From assembly GCA_007127255.1 (NCBI GenBank), contig SKZS01000139.1, forward strand, positions 1 through 6,089: 6,089 nucleotides of DNA. Direction: 5' to 3'. This document shows positions 1 through 5,508 of the stretch, piece after piece. Each line of letters opens with the position of its first letter. Positions within the stretch are counted from its first letter, which is position 1. The notes under the pieces were generated by a model, which saw only the letters and a program-made list of their open reading frames with translations, was not told the DNA's origin and did not search any database. The stretch comes from Syntrophomonadaceae bacterium (GTDB lineage: Bacteria > Bacillota > Dethiobacteria > DTU022). A program made the position numbers and the translations under genes.

Positions 1-276
1 CCACCCTCTGATAGCAACTAGACCTACTCCCCGGGATCCCAAATCAAGTCCATAAATCCAGGGCAATGACATACCAATGATCACCACTGCTGCGATGATC
101 AAAGATATTATAAGCCATGGCCTGGGACCAACCTCCTCAGGAGTAACAACTTCACCTTCAATTTGTTCTTGTTCTGATTGGTTTGAACCCCCTCCACTTG
201 GGATGCTGTTCCCACAACTGGGGCAAAAATGTTCTTCTCCTGTCAACTGGGCCTCACATTTTTCACATAAGGCCAT
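1..276 (-). CDS. Zinc-ribbon membrane protein, 3' end beyond the window (partial)
   Basis: The gene starts at ATG 276-274 on the minus strand and stays open to the left edge, so only the first 92 residues are visible. The start is supported by a purine-rich GGGAG ribosome binding site just upstream. Residues 4-21 form a compact zinc ribbon with the pattern CEKC followed by CPSCG (Cys4, Cys7, Cys18, Cys21). A Gly/Ser/Gln/Glu-rich linker of about 30 residues follows. Residues 54-75 form a hydrophobic segment that is probably the first membrane helix, and it runs into an LPW...G motif. Such zinc_ribbon-plus-TM proteins are common in Firmicutes and mostly uncharacterised; the ribbon would face the cytoplasm. 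It lies 167 bases downstream of another zinc-ribbon membrane protein on the same strand, so the two may be functionally linked. No specific function can be assigned. Confidence 0.8.
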   Translation of the reverse strand, partial: MALCEKCEAQLTGEEHFCPSCGNSIPSGGGSNQSEQEQIEGEVVTPEEVGPRPWLIISLIIAAVVIIGMSLPWIYGLDLGSRGVGLVAIRGW

Positions 277-380
277 TATCAACTCTCCCTTCCCTGCCGC
301 TATTCAGGTTTGTTAAAATCGATGGTTTTAAATTGACTGATCTCTGCTCCGCATGAATTCCCTTATTCTCCCTGCCAGGG

Positions 381-409
381 TTGACAGCTGAAGTGCCCTT
401 GTTTGTTAT
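381..409 (+). promoter_or_regulatory. Possible promoter in the gap between the two zinc-ribbon genes, opposing them
   Basis: A perfect TTGACA (381-386) is followed by a 17-base spacer and TGTTAT (404-409), which matches four of six consensus -10 positions. It points along the plus strand, antisense to the gene at 444-1184, and no plus-strand gene follows closely. It could drive an antisense RNA or be a chance match. The rest of the 277-443 gap holds a short CCCTGCCAGGG inverted repeat (370-380) with no T-run, so no convincing terminator is seen. Confidence 0.25.
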
Positions 410-443
410 TGCATTTCAATGAACCATATAGTACTTATTCGTT

Positions 444-1184
444 TCAGCCAAGTTCCAGGCCACATTCAGGGCAGAACTGCGCTTCTTCTACCAGCTCGAT
501 CTTGCAGGCTTCACAAAACATCTCGTTTTTCTCAGCTGCAGCGGTACCTTCCATCTTTTCCTGCTCCGGTTCCCAATTGATCCGATCTAAAACTCTCATT
601 GCCCTATTGCGTAAAGTCGCACCGCCCTGTTTCGAAGCTTTTAAAAGAGGCTCAACCGCTGCTTGATCCATGCTTACCAGGCCTGCAGTAGCTGTCTTTC
701 TTATATCCGGATTTTCATCCAGAAGGGCATTTATCAGCAGATCACTGGCTATATTAGCATTAAGAGTACCATCCGGATTAACCACATCTTTACCGGCAAA
801 TATACCTACCTTTTTTACGATGCTTTCATCACCGGACCTGTAGAGAAGCGAGATACGGCTGTTAAGATAAGTCATGAGCCTCCAGCCAACAACGGCTACA
901 ACCAGAGGAACCAGAAATACGTTGGGGCCTGAACGAACACCCATCATCTCCATTTGTGCCTGTGTCTCAAAAGCACCTCTTACTGTTATGAATAAGAGCA
1001 CGGCCAGGGCGAGGCCAAGAGCCCAGAAACCGATCAATACCAGAATGCTGGCTTCCCTGCGCTTCACAACGATTGCCCTGTCCTCTGCTTCAACAGGCAT
1101 GATTTCGTATCCCTGACTTTCGTAGTCTTTTACAATTTTTTTTAACTCATCAGTTGAATTAACCAACCTGCCTTCTGTGCCCAT
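444..1184 (-). CDS. Two-TM membrane protein with HEAT-like helical region and C-terminal zinc ribbon
   Basis: This 246-residue protein starts at ATG 1184-1182, with AGGAGAGG upstream as ribosome binding site. A soluble N-terminal stretch (about 1-44) precedes two predicted membrane helices, at about 46-68 and 88-107. Residues about 145-205 form a helical region. Its phrases NALLDENPDIRKTATAGL and AAVEPLLKAS...LRNRAMRVL resemble HEAT-type repeats, which usually mediate protein contacts. The C-terminus carries a zinc ribbon, CEAC with CPECG (Cys224, Cys227, Cys238, Cys241). The domain order mirrors the downstream neighbour, which has its ribbon at the N-terminus. No enzymatic motif is visible. 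It is probably a cytoplasm-facing scaffold or regulatory membrane protein, but that role is inference from domains only. Confidence 0.85.
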   Translation of the reverse strand: MGTEGRLVNSTDELKKIVKDYESQGYEIMPVEAEDRAIVVKRREASILVLIGFWALGLALAVLLFITVRGAFETQAQMEMMGVRSGPNVFLVPLVVAVVGWRLMTYLNSRISLLYRSGDESIVKKVGIFAGKDVVNPDGTLNANIASDLLINALLDENPDIRKTATAGLVSMDQAAVEPLLKASKQGGATLRNRAMRVLDRINWEPEQEKMEGTAAAEKNEMFCEACKIELVEEAQFCPECGLELG

Positions 1185-1490
1185 GAACAGATCCTCTCCT
1201 TTTATAAATATTCTTTTCTGCTAAATTAACAGTCTTAGCTACAAACCAACACGAATCTACTTTTTTAATATTTTCTATATTGCCGCTGAGATTCCTGCCC
1301 GGGAAAAGCAACCTGGTACTGATAGTGACAAGGGTAAGCAAAGCAGGCAGCCCCCAAACCACCAGGAACCAATTGTTTGCAAGCGAATAAATATAATGAG
1401 ATGCGGGGCAAAATATAACATTTCAAAACCCGATCCAGAAGGTGCTAGCACAATAACACGGTTGCCCTTGATCACTAAATGATAAAATGA

Positions 1491-1499
1491 TGCTATAAT
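1491..1499 (+). promoter_or_regulatory. Extended -10 promoter for the modE-modABC operon
   Basis: TGC followed by TATAAT (1494-1499) is a perfect consensus -10 with the TGn extension, which makes a strong -35 unnecessary. The nearest -35-like hexamer is TTGATC at 1468-1473, with an overlong 20-base spacer. Transcription would begin near 1506, giving a leader of about 80 bases before the regulator start at 1588. Confidence 0.6.
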
Positions 1500-1525
1500 T
1501 TAATAGTATATGAGGTTATATTAAA
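1499..1525 (+). repeat. 7-bp inverted repeat overlapping the operon start region
   Basis: TTTAATA (1499-1505) and TATTAAA (1519-1525) are exact reverse complements separated by 13 bases. They overlap the end of the -10 element and the predicted transcription start. This position would suit an operator for autoregulation, but the arms are pure A/T and could arise by chance. Confidence 0.3.
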
Positions 1526-1587
1526 CTTAAATGCACGTATGCTCTTTATTAACACATATTGAAGAAAATTCAAATGAGGTGCCCGGT

Positions 1588-1920
1588 ATGGATTACAGGT
1601 TCCGCTTATGGCTAATGAAAAATAATAAGAAGGTTTTTGGTGAAGGGCCCTTGAAGTTATTAAAAAAAGTTGAAGAACTGGGTTCCCTTAGACAAGCCGC
1701 TTTATCCATGCAAATGTCCTACAGTAAAGCCTGGAAGATTATGAAACATGTTGAAGAAGAATTACATATAAAATTATTGGAACGAAAAATTGGAGGCAAA
1801 ACGGGAGGAGGCTCAACCATAACCAGGGAAGCAAAAGATCTTATCAAGAACTATGAAGCTCTGGTTGCATCTGTTAACAAAAAAATTGAGGAAGATGTTA
1901 ACAAGTATTTTATGATATAA
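1588..1920 (+). CDS. modE: ModE-type molybdate-responsive regulator, DNA-binding domain only
   Basis: This 110-residue winged helix-turn-helix protein matches the N-terminal DNA-binding domain of ModE, which represses molybdate transport genes. Visible family features are the opening FRLWLMKNNKKVFGEGPLKLL, then the helix-turn-helix at about 31-56 (LGSLRQAALSMQMSYSKAWKIM), then the wing LLERKIGGKTGGGSTIT at 63-79. I chose ATG 1588 over the in-frame ATG at 1531 because GAGGTG (1576-1581) lies 6 bases upstream and the family similarity starts here. Classical E. coli ModE has about 260 residues with a C-terminal Mop/TOBE domain that binds molybdate. This protein ends right after the HTH unit, so it cannot sense molybdate in the usual way. 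It is first in the operon with modA, modB and modC, and a candidate operator lies just downstream. Confidence 0.88.
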   Translation: MDYRFRLWLMKNNKKVFGEGPLKLLKKVEELGSLRQAALSMQMSYSKAWKIMKHVEEELHIKLLERKIGGKTGGGSTITREAKDLIKNYEALVASVNKKIEEDVNKYFMI

Positions 1921-1946
1921 TTTCATTGGTTATTTTTTTTCGGCAT

Positions 1947-1970
1947 CGTTATTCTTTTGCGCAGATAACG
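1947..1970 (+). promoter_or_regulatory. Candidate ModE operator between modE and modA
   Basis: CGTTAT (1947-1952) and ATAACG (1965-1970) are perfect 6-bp inverted arms with a 12-base spacer. From memory, the E. coli modA operator also has CGTTAT/ATAACG arms with the same spacing. A weak -10, TATAGA (1974-1979), follows directly, so bound protein could block a separate modA promoter. Just upstream, an eight-T tract (1933-1940) follows a weak TAACAA/TTGGTTA pairing and could partly terminate the modE transcript. Confidence 0.5.
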
Positions 1971-2021
1971 CATTATAGAACTGCAAAGCCTGATTTTGTT
2001 ATTAATGTGGAGGCCTTTCTA

Positions 2022-2831
2022 TTGCTCTTATTTAAAAGATATATTTTGCCAGGTGTTCTTTTAATGCTGCTTTTGTTATTTAATGCCTGTAATTCAGAAA
2101 AAGGACAGGAAGAGCAGCTCGGGAATAGCGATGAATTGCATATTGCTGTTGCTGCAGGGTTAAGGTTTGCTTTAGAAGAAATTAGCCAGGCATTTGAAGC
2201 AGAAAATGATATTAAGATAGTTTTTCAGTTTGGGTCTTCAGGTAATTTAGCCCAACAGATTTCCAGTGGCGCTCCTATTGATTTGTTCCTCTCTTCCAAC
2301 CAAAACTTTATCGAAGGCCTGGTTGCAGGAGGAGATATTCTTGAGGAAAGTATAGCTCACTTTGCTATGGGCCGTATTGTGTTAGCAGTGAATAAACAAG
2401 CAGACCTGGATATCCAGGTCTTAGAAGATCTATTAGACGAAGATATTATTTATATTTCCATTGCAAACCCCTCTCATGCACCTTATGGCATGGCAGCAAA
2501 AGAGGTTTTGGAAAAGAAGGGGCTTTGGCACAAGTTGGAAAAGAAGCTGGTTTACGGGGAAACTATAACGCAGGCTATGCAGTACATTCAGACCGGTAAT
2601 GCGCCTGCGGGTATTATTGCCCTGTCAAGTGCTGTTGTGCCTGAAATAGATTACTTTTTGATCGATAATTCGCTGCACAGCCCTTTAATACATACACTGG
2701 GTATTGTTAGCCGATCTGAACGGCAAGAATTGGCCTCAGAGTTTGTAGCTTTTATAAATAGCCCCCGGGGGAAAGCAATAATGGAGGAATATGGTTTCTG
2801 CCAGCCAGACCAGGGAGGCGATGCCCCTTGA
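2022..2831 (+). CDS. modA: Molybdate ABC transporter substrate-binding lipoprotein ModA
   Basis: ModA captures molybdate (or tungstate) outside the cell and delivers it to ModB. The frame is open from 1926, but the best start is TTG 2022, 8 bases after TGGAGG (2008-2013). It gives a clean signal peptide, MLLFKRY followed by a hydrophobic core, ending in FNAC with lipid-anchoring Cys23. The mature protein of about 247 residues fits the family. ModA motifs are IAVAAGLRFAL (41-51), FGSSGNL (70-76), GAPIDLFLSS (83-92), NPSHAPYGMAAKEVLE starting at 149, KLVYGETITQAM and TGNAPAGIIALS. Relative to E. coli ModA, the Ser12 position appears to be Gly46 and the Tyr170 position an Ala, so the anion site differs. 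The HAPYG/YGE-type sequence is, as I recall, usual in another ModA subgroup. The stop overlaps the modB start, indicating translational coupling. Confidence 0.92.
   Translation: MLLFKRYILPGVLLMLLLLFNACNSEKGQEEQLGNSDELHIAVAAGLRFALEEISQAFEAENDIKIVFQFGSSGNLAQQISSGAPIDLFLSSNQNFIEGLVAGGDILEESIAHFAMGRIVLAVNKQADLDIQVLEDLLDEDIIYISIANPSHAPYGMAAKEVLEKKGLWHKLEKKLVYGETITQAMQYIQTGNAPAGIIALSSAVVPEIDYFLIDNSLHSPLIHTLGIVSRSERQELASEFVAFINSPRGKAIMEEYGFCQPDQGGDAP
2402..2421. repeat. 20-bp perfect palindrome inside modA
   Basis: The half-site AGACCTGGAT is followed immediately by its exact reverse complement ATCCAGGTCT. It lies within the modA codons for ADLDIQVLED. With no spacer it cannot fold as a hairpin with a full stem, but DNA symmetry is complete and it could be a binding or recognition site. 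Confidence 0.5.
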
Positions 2832-3487
2832 ATTGGATGCCGGTATACCTTTCTTTGAAAATCGCCTTTTACGCTACTCTTATCAGTGCTGTGTTTGGTG
2901 TTCCTTTGGGATGGTTGTTAGCAAGAAACAGATCTATTGGCGGCAATTTATTGTCTTCTTTTGTAATGTTACCTATGGTACTGCCTCCCACGGTACTTGG
3001 GTACTATTTATTAATTTTTATAGGGAGACAAAGTTTTATTGGCAGATGGCTCCAGGATACTTTCCAGGTAAACCTGGTCTTTACCTGGCAGGGGGCAGTT
3101 TTAGCTGCTGCTATAGTTTCACTGCCGCTTATGGTTAGGGCTGTGCAGGCCAGTATCGAAAGTGTTGATCCTAACACGGAAGATGTTGCAAGAACACTTG
3201 GCAAAACAGAGCCTGTCATATTTTTTCGCATTACTTTACCGCTTGCCTGGCAGGGAATTCTGGCAGGGGTTGTGCTGGCTTTTGCCCGGGCAATGGGTGA
3301 ATTTGGGGCAACACTGATGGTAGCCGGCAATATCCCCGGAAAAACACAAACTCTTTCCATTGCCATTTATGATGCGGTGCAGGCAGGTAATTACGAGCAG
3401 GCAAATTTTTTGGTAGTCCTGATTAGCGTTATAACCATTTTCAGTTTATGGATATTAAACAGCTATGTCAAAAATAACAGGTGGTGA
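2828..3487 (+). CDS. modB: Molybdate ABC transporter permease ModB
   Basis: ModB forms the transmembrane channel of the ModABC importer. The 219-residue length matches the family. The start is TTG 2828, which overlaps the modA stop (TTGA arrangement), with AGGGAGG (2812-2818) 9 bases upstream. ATG 2837 is a possible alternative but is badly placed for that site. Several hydrophobic helices are visible, for example residues about 10-30, 42-65, 88-107, 140-160 and 193-213. The cytoplasmic EAA-type loop that docks the ATPase is clear (EDVARTLGKTEPVIFFRITLPLAWQGI in outline). It is followed by the family-typical AFARAMGEFGATLMVAGNIPGKTQTL, given here in two parts: AFARAMGEFGATLMVAG and NIPGKTQTLSIAIYD. 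It sits between modA and modC in one operon. Confidence 0.93.
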   Translation: MNWMPVYLSLKIAFYATLISAVFGVPLGWLLARNRSIGGNLLSSFVMLPMVLPPTVLGYYLLIFIGRQSFIGRWLQDTFQVNLVFTWQGAVLAAAIVSLPLMVRAVQASIESVDPNTEDVARTLGKTEPVIFFRITLPLAWQGILAGVVLAFARAMGEFGATLMVAGNIPGKTQTLSIAIYDAVQAGNYEQANFLVVLISVITIFSLWILNSYVKNNRW

Positions 3488-3492
3488 AAGCT

Positions 3493-4146
3493 TTGCTTAT
3501 ATTGGAAATTGAAAAATGTTATGACGAATTTGTTCTTAATACTGGGTGGAAAGCAGATAAAGGAGAAATAGTAGTGCTTTTTGGGCCGTCCGGCTCGGGG
3601 AAAAGCTTAACACTACGGGCCATTGCCGGCCTGGAAACCCCTGATAGAGGATTAATTAGAATTAACGGGCGGTTGGTATTTCACAATCAGAAAAATATTA
3701 ATATGCCTGCGAAAGATCGATCTGTAGCTTATGTACCTCAAAATTATGGGTTATTCCCACATATGAAAGTGTATGAAAATATTCTATTCGGGATGAATGG
3801 CAATAGCCCGGAAAGAAGGAAGAAAAAAGCGATGCAATTATTGCAAAGGGTAGGTCTGGAGAATAAGTGGAATAAATATCCGAAGCAGCTCTCGGGAGGC
3901 GAAAAACAACGTGTCGCCCTGTCAAGAGCCCTGGCAAATAATCCGGAAGTACTGCTTTTAGATGAACCTTTTTCTGCTGTTGATATGACAGTACGGAAAA
4001 TACTCAGAAATGAGATCAGGGATTTTCTTGCCCAGTGGCAAATACCAATTGTGCTGGTTACCCATGATCCTGATGACCTTGGTGCCCTGGCATCAAGGGT
4101 AATCCAGTATGGCAATACCAAAGTACCGGTCTGCTTAAACAGGTAA
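3493..4146 (+). CDS. modC: Molybdate ABC transporter ATPase ModC, lacking the Mop/TOBE domain
   Basis: ModC hydrolyses ATP to drive import through ModB. I place the start at TTG 3493 because AGGTGG (3479-3484) lies 8 bases upstream. GTG 3481 is an in-frame alternative that overlaps modB but has no ribosome binding site. All ABC ATPase motifs are intact: Walker A GPSGSGKS (31-38), Q-loop Gln83 in YVPQNYGLFPH, signature LSGGEKQ (133-139), Walker B VLLLDE (153-158), D-loop SAVD and switch His191 in VTHD. The protein ends 26 residues after that histidine, at about 217 residues. E. coli ModC is about 350 residues and carries a C-terminal Mop/TOBE domain. That domain binds oxyanion and mediates feedback inhibition in some homologues; it is absent here. 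No strong terminator is seen in the 69-base gap to the convergent gene. Confidence 0.92.
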   Translation: MLILEIEKCYDEFVLNTGWKADKGEIVVLFGPSGSGKSLTLRAIAGLETPDRGLIRINGRLVFHNQKNINMPAKDRSVAYVPQNYGLFPHMKVYENILFGMNGNSPERRKKKAMQLLQRVGLENKWNKYPKQLSGGEKQRVALSRALANNPEVLLLDEPFSAVDMTVRKILRNEIRDFLAQWQIPIVLVTHDPDDLGALASRVIQYGNTKVPVCLNR

Positions 4147-4215
4147 TACATGAAACGTGAACTAATCTCTAAACATATTTATGAGCTGAGCCTGTTACTT
4201 TTTAGGGCGCAGGAA

Positions 4216-5154
4216 TTAGATAACCGCTTCCAGTAGTTTTACTGCCAGTTCCTCGAAATAATCCTTATTTTCAAGCTTCTCCAACCACTGCTGCGGAATA
4301 GCCTCGCTGCCCAACCGGGCGCCGGCTATGGCTCCGGCCATGCAGGCAATGGTATCGGTATCGCCGCCTAAACTTACCGCTTCTAACACCGTCTCTTCGA
4401 AAGAACCGGGATGGCGCAGGGCACAGCAGATTGCCGCAGGCACCGAGTTAAAAGCTTCAACTCCGTTACCTAACTTTGAGGCAATTTCACCGAGATCTTT
4501 AGTTTCCAAAAGGGCTTCCATGTCTTTTAGCTTCTGTAAATACAGATCTTCTGCAGCATACTGCTTGAGTTGCCCTATAATTTCCGGGGCGGCAGGTGCA
4601 CGGCTGCCGCCGGCAACCAGGGCCACAGTTAAAGCCAGGAGGACCGCTCCTTCCTGCCCTAATAAATGGGCATGGGTGATTATACTCTGAGCGCGGGCTG
4701 CCTCTACAAGCTTATTAAAATCTTTAAAGTAGAACAGGCCGGCGGGGGCCACACGCATGGCCGCACCGTTACCGTAGGAACCACCGGGGTAGATATCTTG
4801 CGCTGCTTTATCCCAGGGTAAACCGGCGCGAATCTTTTTAAAGATGCGGGGCGGCCCAGGCCCGTAACCCCTCCAGGGTTCCTGCTCGAAGTTTTTGGTG
4901 AAAACTTCCGCCAGATGCGGACCGTTTAAATCTTTGCAGGCAATCAACGATTCGGCCAGCCCGATTGCCATGTGGGCATCGTCTGTATAGCGCAGCCGGG
5001 AGCTTTTGGCAGCAACGTCCTTAACCTGGTAGGGCTTAAGAAACCAGGCTCCTTCAAAGGGAGCGCCTAAAGCGTCGCCTACAGCCAAACCGAGCATACA
5101 GCCCCGAAACCTGGATTGAAGCAGGGCTGATTCGGGCAATGAGGAATTGGCCAC
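4216..5154 (-). CDS. ADP-ribosylglycohydrolase family protein (DraG/ARH3-like)
   Basis: This family removes ADP-ribose from modified proteins or related substrates, using a dinuclear magnesium site. The 312-residue protein starts at GTG 5154-5152. A near-perfect ribosome binding site, AAAGGAGGT, lies 8 bases upstream. Motifs in order are GCMLGLAVGDALGAPFE (18-34) with the conserved Glu34, YTDDAHMAIGLAESL with Thr57-Asp58-Asp59, YGNGAAMRVAPAGLFY, then THAHLLGQEGAVLLA, SVPAAICCAL, and LGGDTDTIACMAGAIAG with Asp265, Asp267 and Thr268. These equal the metal ligands and catalytic residues known from human ARH3, so the enzyme should be active. DraG of Rhodospirillum reactivates nitrogenase reductase, but no nitrogenase or ADP-ribosyltransferase gene is visible here, so the substrate is unknown. 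It converges with modC and looks more GC-rich than the mod genes. Confidence 0.92.
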   Translation of the reverse strand: MANSSLPESALLQSRFRGCMLGLAVGDALGAPFEGAWFLKPYQVKDVAAKSSRLRYTDDAHMAIGLAESLIACKDLNGPHLAEVFTKNFEQEPWRGYGPGPPRIFKKIRAGLPWDKAAQDIYPGGSYGNGAAMRVAPAGLFYFKDFNKLVEAARAQSIITHAHLLGQEGAVLLALTVALVAGGSRAPAAPEIIGQLKQYAAEDLYLQKLKDMEALLETKDLGEIASKLGNGVEAFNSVPAAICCALRHPGSFEETVLEAVSLGGDTDTIACMAGAIAGARLGSEAIPQQWLEKLENKDYFEELAVKLLEAVI

Positions 5155-5193
5155 CGCAATGAACCTCCTTTAAGGGGATCTCTATCAATTAGA

Positions 5194-5222
5194 ACAATAT
5201 AAGCTAATCTTTCTTTATTGAA
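5194..5222 (-). promoter_or_regulatory. Weak promoter candidate for the ADP-ribosylglycohydrolase gene
   Basis: On the minus strand, TTCAAT (5222-5217) is followed by a 17-base spacer and TATTGT (5199-5194). An overlapping alternative -10 is TATATT (5201-5196), a five-of-six match. The -35 is poor. Its placement just after a terminator-like hairpin and about 40 bases before the GTG start is sensible. Confidence 0.3.
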
Positions 5223-5223
5223 G

Positions 5224-5251
5224 AAAAAAACCCTTCAAGAAGAGTAGGGCC
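5224..5251 (-). terminator. Terminator-like hairpin upstream of the hydrolase gene
   Basis: Read on the minus strand, CCCT (5249-5246) pairs with AGGG (5234-5231) across an 11-base loop, and two G-U pairs may extend the stem to GGCCCT/AGGGTT. Seven T residues (5230-5224) follow. The stem is short, so termination may be partial. It could end transcripts arriving from the Sec-thioredoxin gene or act as an attenuator for the hydrolase. Confidence 0.35.
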
Positions 5252-5268
5252 AGGGATTGCAAAAATCG

Positions 5269-5367
5269 AACTATAGGAAAGATAATATTTAAGAGCCGCC
5301 ACAAACACTTAAGTATTGAACCAGGCCTGTATTTGTAAATTGTCAGAGGAGAAAAAGGCCTATAGTT
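5269..5367. repeat. Nested inverted repeats, possible structured RNA
   Basis: The outer arms AACTATAGG (5269-5277) and CCTATAGTT (5359-5367) are exact 9-bp reverse complements. Inside them AATATTTAAG (5284-5293) and CTTAAGTATT (5308-5317) form a 10-bp stem with a 14-base loop. All pairs hold on a plus-strand RNA if one U-G wobble is allowed, whereas the minus-strand RNA has a C-A mismatch. No known riboswitch or RNA family was recognised. Confidence 0.35.
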
Positions 5368-5479
5368 TACTGCCCAGAAAAAAGAGATTTCCACTTTAAA
5401 GGGGACAGTACTAGTATCTAAAGTTTAGCATTTTAAAAAGAGAAGACAACAGGTTGGGAAAGAAAGAGTAAGCCCATTT

Positions 5480-5508
5480 GGTTAAGGAGACAGGCTGTCT
5501 AAATAACC
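5480..5508 (-). terminator. Nested hairpin at the end of the Sec-thioredoxin gene
   Basis: GGTTA (5480-5484) and TAACC (5504-5508) flank a perfect AGACAG-G-CTGTCT repeat (5488-5500), with a three-base internal mismatch on each side. It overlaps the TAG stop at 5501-5499. No compact T-run follows, although the downstream minus-strand sequence is pyrimidine-rich. It may be a weak terminator or a 3'-end RNA stability element. Confidence 0.35.

Larger units (their letters stand above)
1185..1587. other. Divergent intergenic region between the zinc-ribbon gene and the mod operon
   Basis: This stretch separates the minus-strand gene starting at 1184 from the plus-strand regulator starting at 1588. 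It is AT-rich and holds the extended -10 promoter at 1491-1499 and a 7-bp inverted repeat just after it. On the minus strand a weak extended -10, TGT-TATATT, sits at 1420-1412 and could serve the 1184 gene, but it has no good -35. Two overlapping minus-strand open frames exist (1275-1475 and 1159-1362). The second contains a hydrophobic stretch, FLVVWGLPALLTLVTI, but neither has a convincing ribosome binding site. I therefore treat the region as non-coding, or at most a gene remnant. Confidence 0.5.
5155..5498. other. Gene-free region between the hydrolase and the Sec-thioredoxin gene
   Basis: No supported gene lies in these 344 bases. From the hydrolase side they hold its ribosome binding site, a weak minus-strand promoter (5194-5222), a T-run terminator-like hairpin (5224-5251), and nested inverted repeats at 5269-5367. 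Beyond these lie the near-palindrome CCACTTTAAAGGGG (5391-5404) and a hairpin at the stop of the thioredoxin gene. Two AGGCCT copies (5323-5328 and 5356-5361) begin an imperfect direct repeat of about 30 bases. Confidence 0.5.

Noticed and set aside
1159..1475. Two overlapping minus-strand small frames, one with a hydrophobic stretch that could be a membrane helix
   Set aside because: No convincing ribosome binding site, GTG or ATG starts in poor context, and stops between the parts. They overlap the start of the 1184 gene and its expected promoter area. A gene remnant remains possible.
1410..1475. In-frame TGA in the intergenic minus-strand frame as a second selenocysteine site
   Set aside because: No homology or redox motif surrounds it and the frame has no start, so readthrough has no support.
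1531..1587. Upstream ATG at 1531 as start of the ModE-like gene
   Set aside because: The extra 19 residues do not resemble ModE, and the good ribosome binding site belongs to ATG 1588.
1926..2021. Upstream TTG at 1926 as start of modA
   Set aside because: It would put 32 residues before the signal peptide and has no ribosome binding site; TTG 2022 gives a normal lipoprotein leader.
3083..3270. CTGGCAGGG repeated three times in modB
   Set aside because: Two copies encode Trp-Gln-Gly in normal ModB positions and the third encodes Leu-Ala-Gly, so it is chance codon similarity.
4147..4215. Bidirectional terminator between modC and the hydrolase gene
   Set aside because: Only AACAGG/CCTGTT arms far apart are found, with no compact hairpin or T-run.
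5391..5410. CTTTAAAGGGGACAG resembling ends of REP-associated transposase elements
   Set aside because: Only one short match is present, with no transposase gene or paired end.
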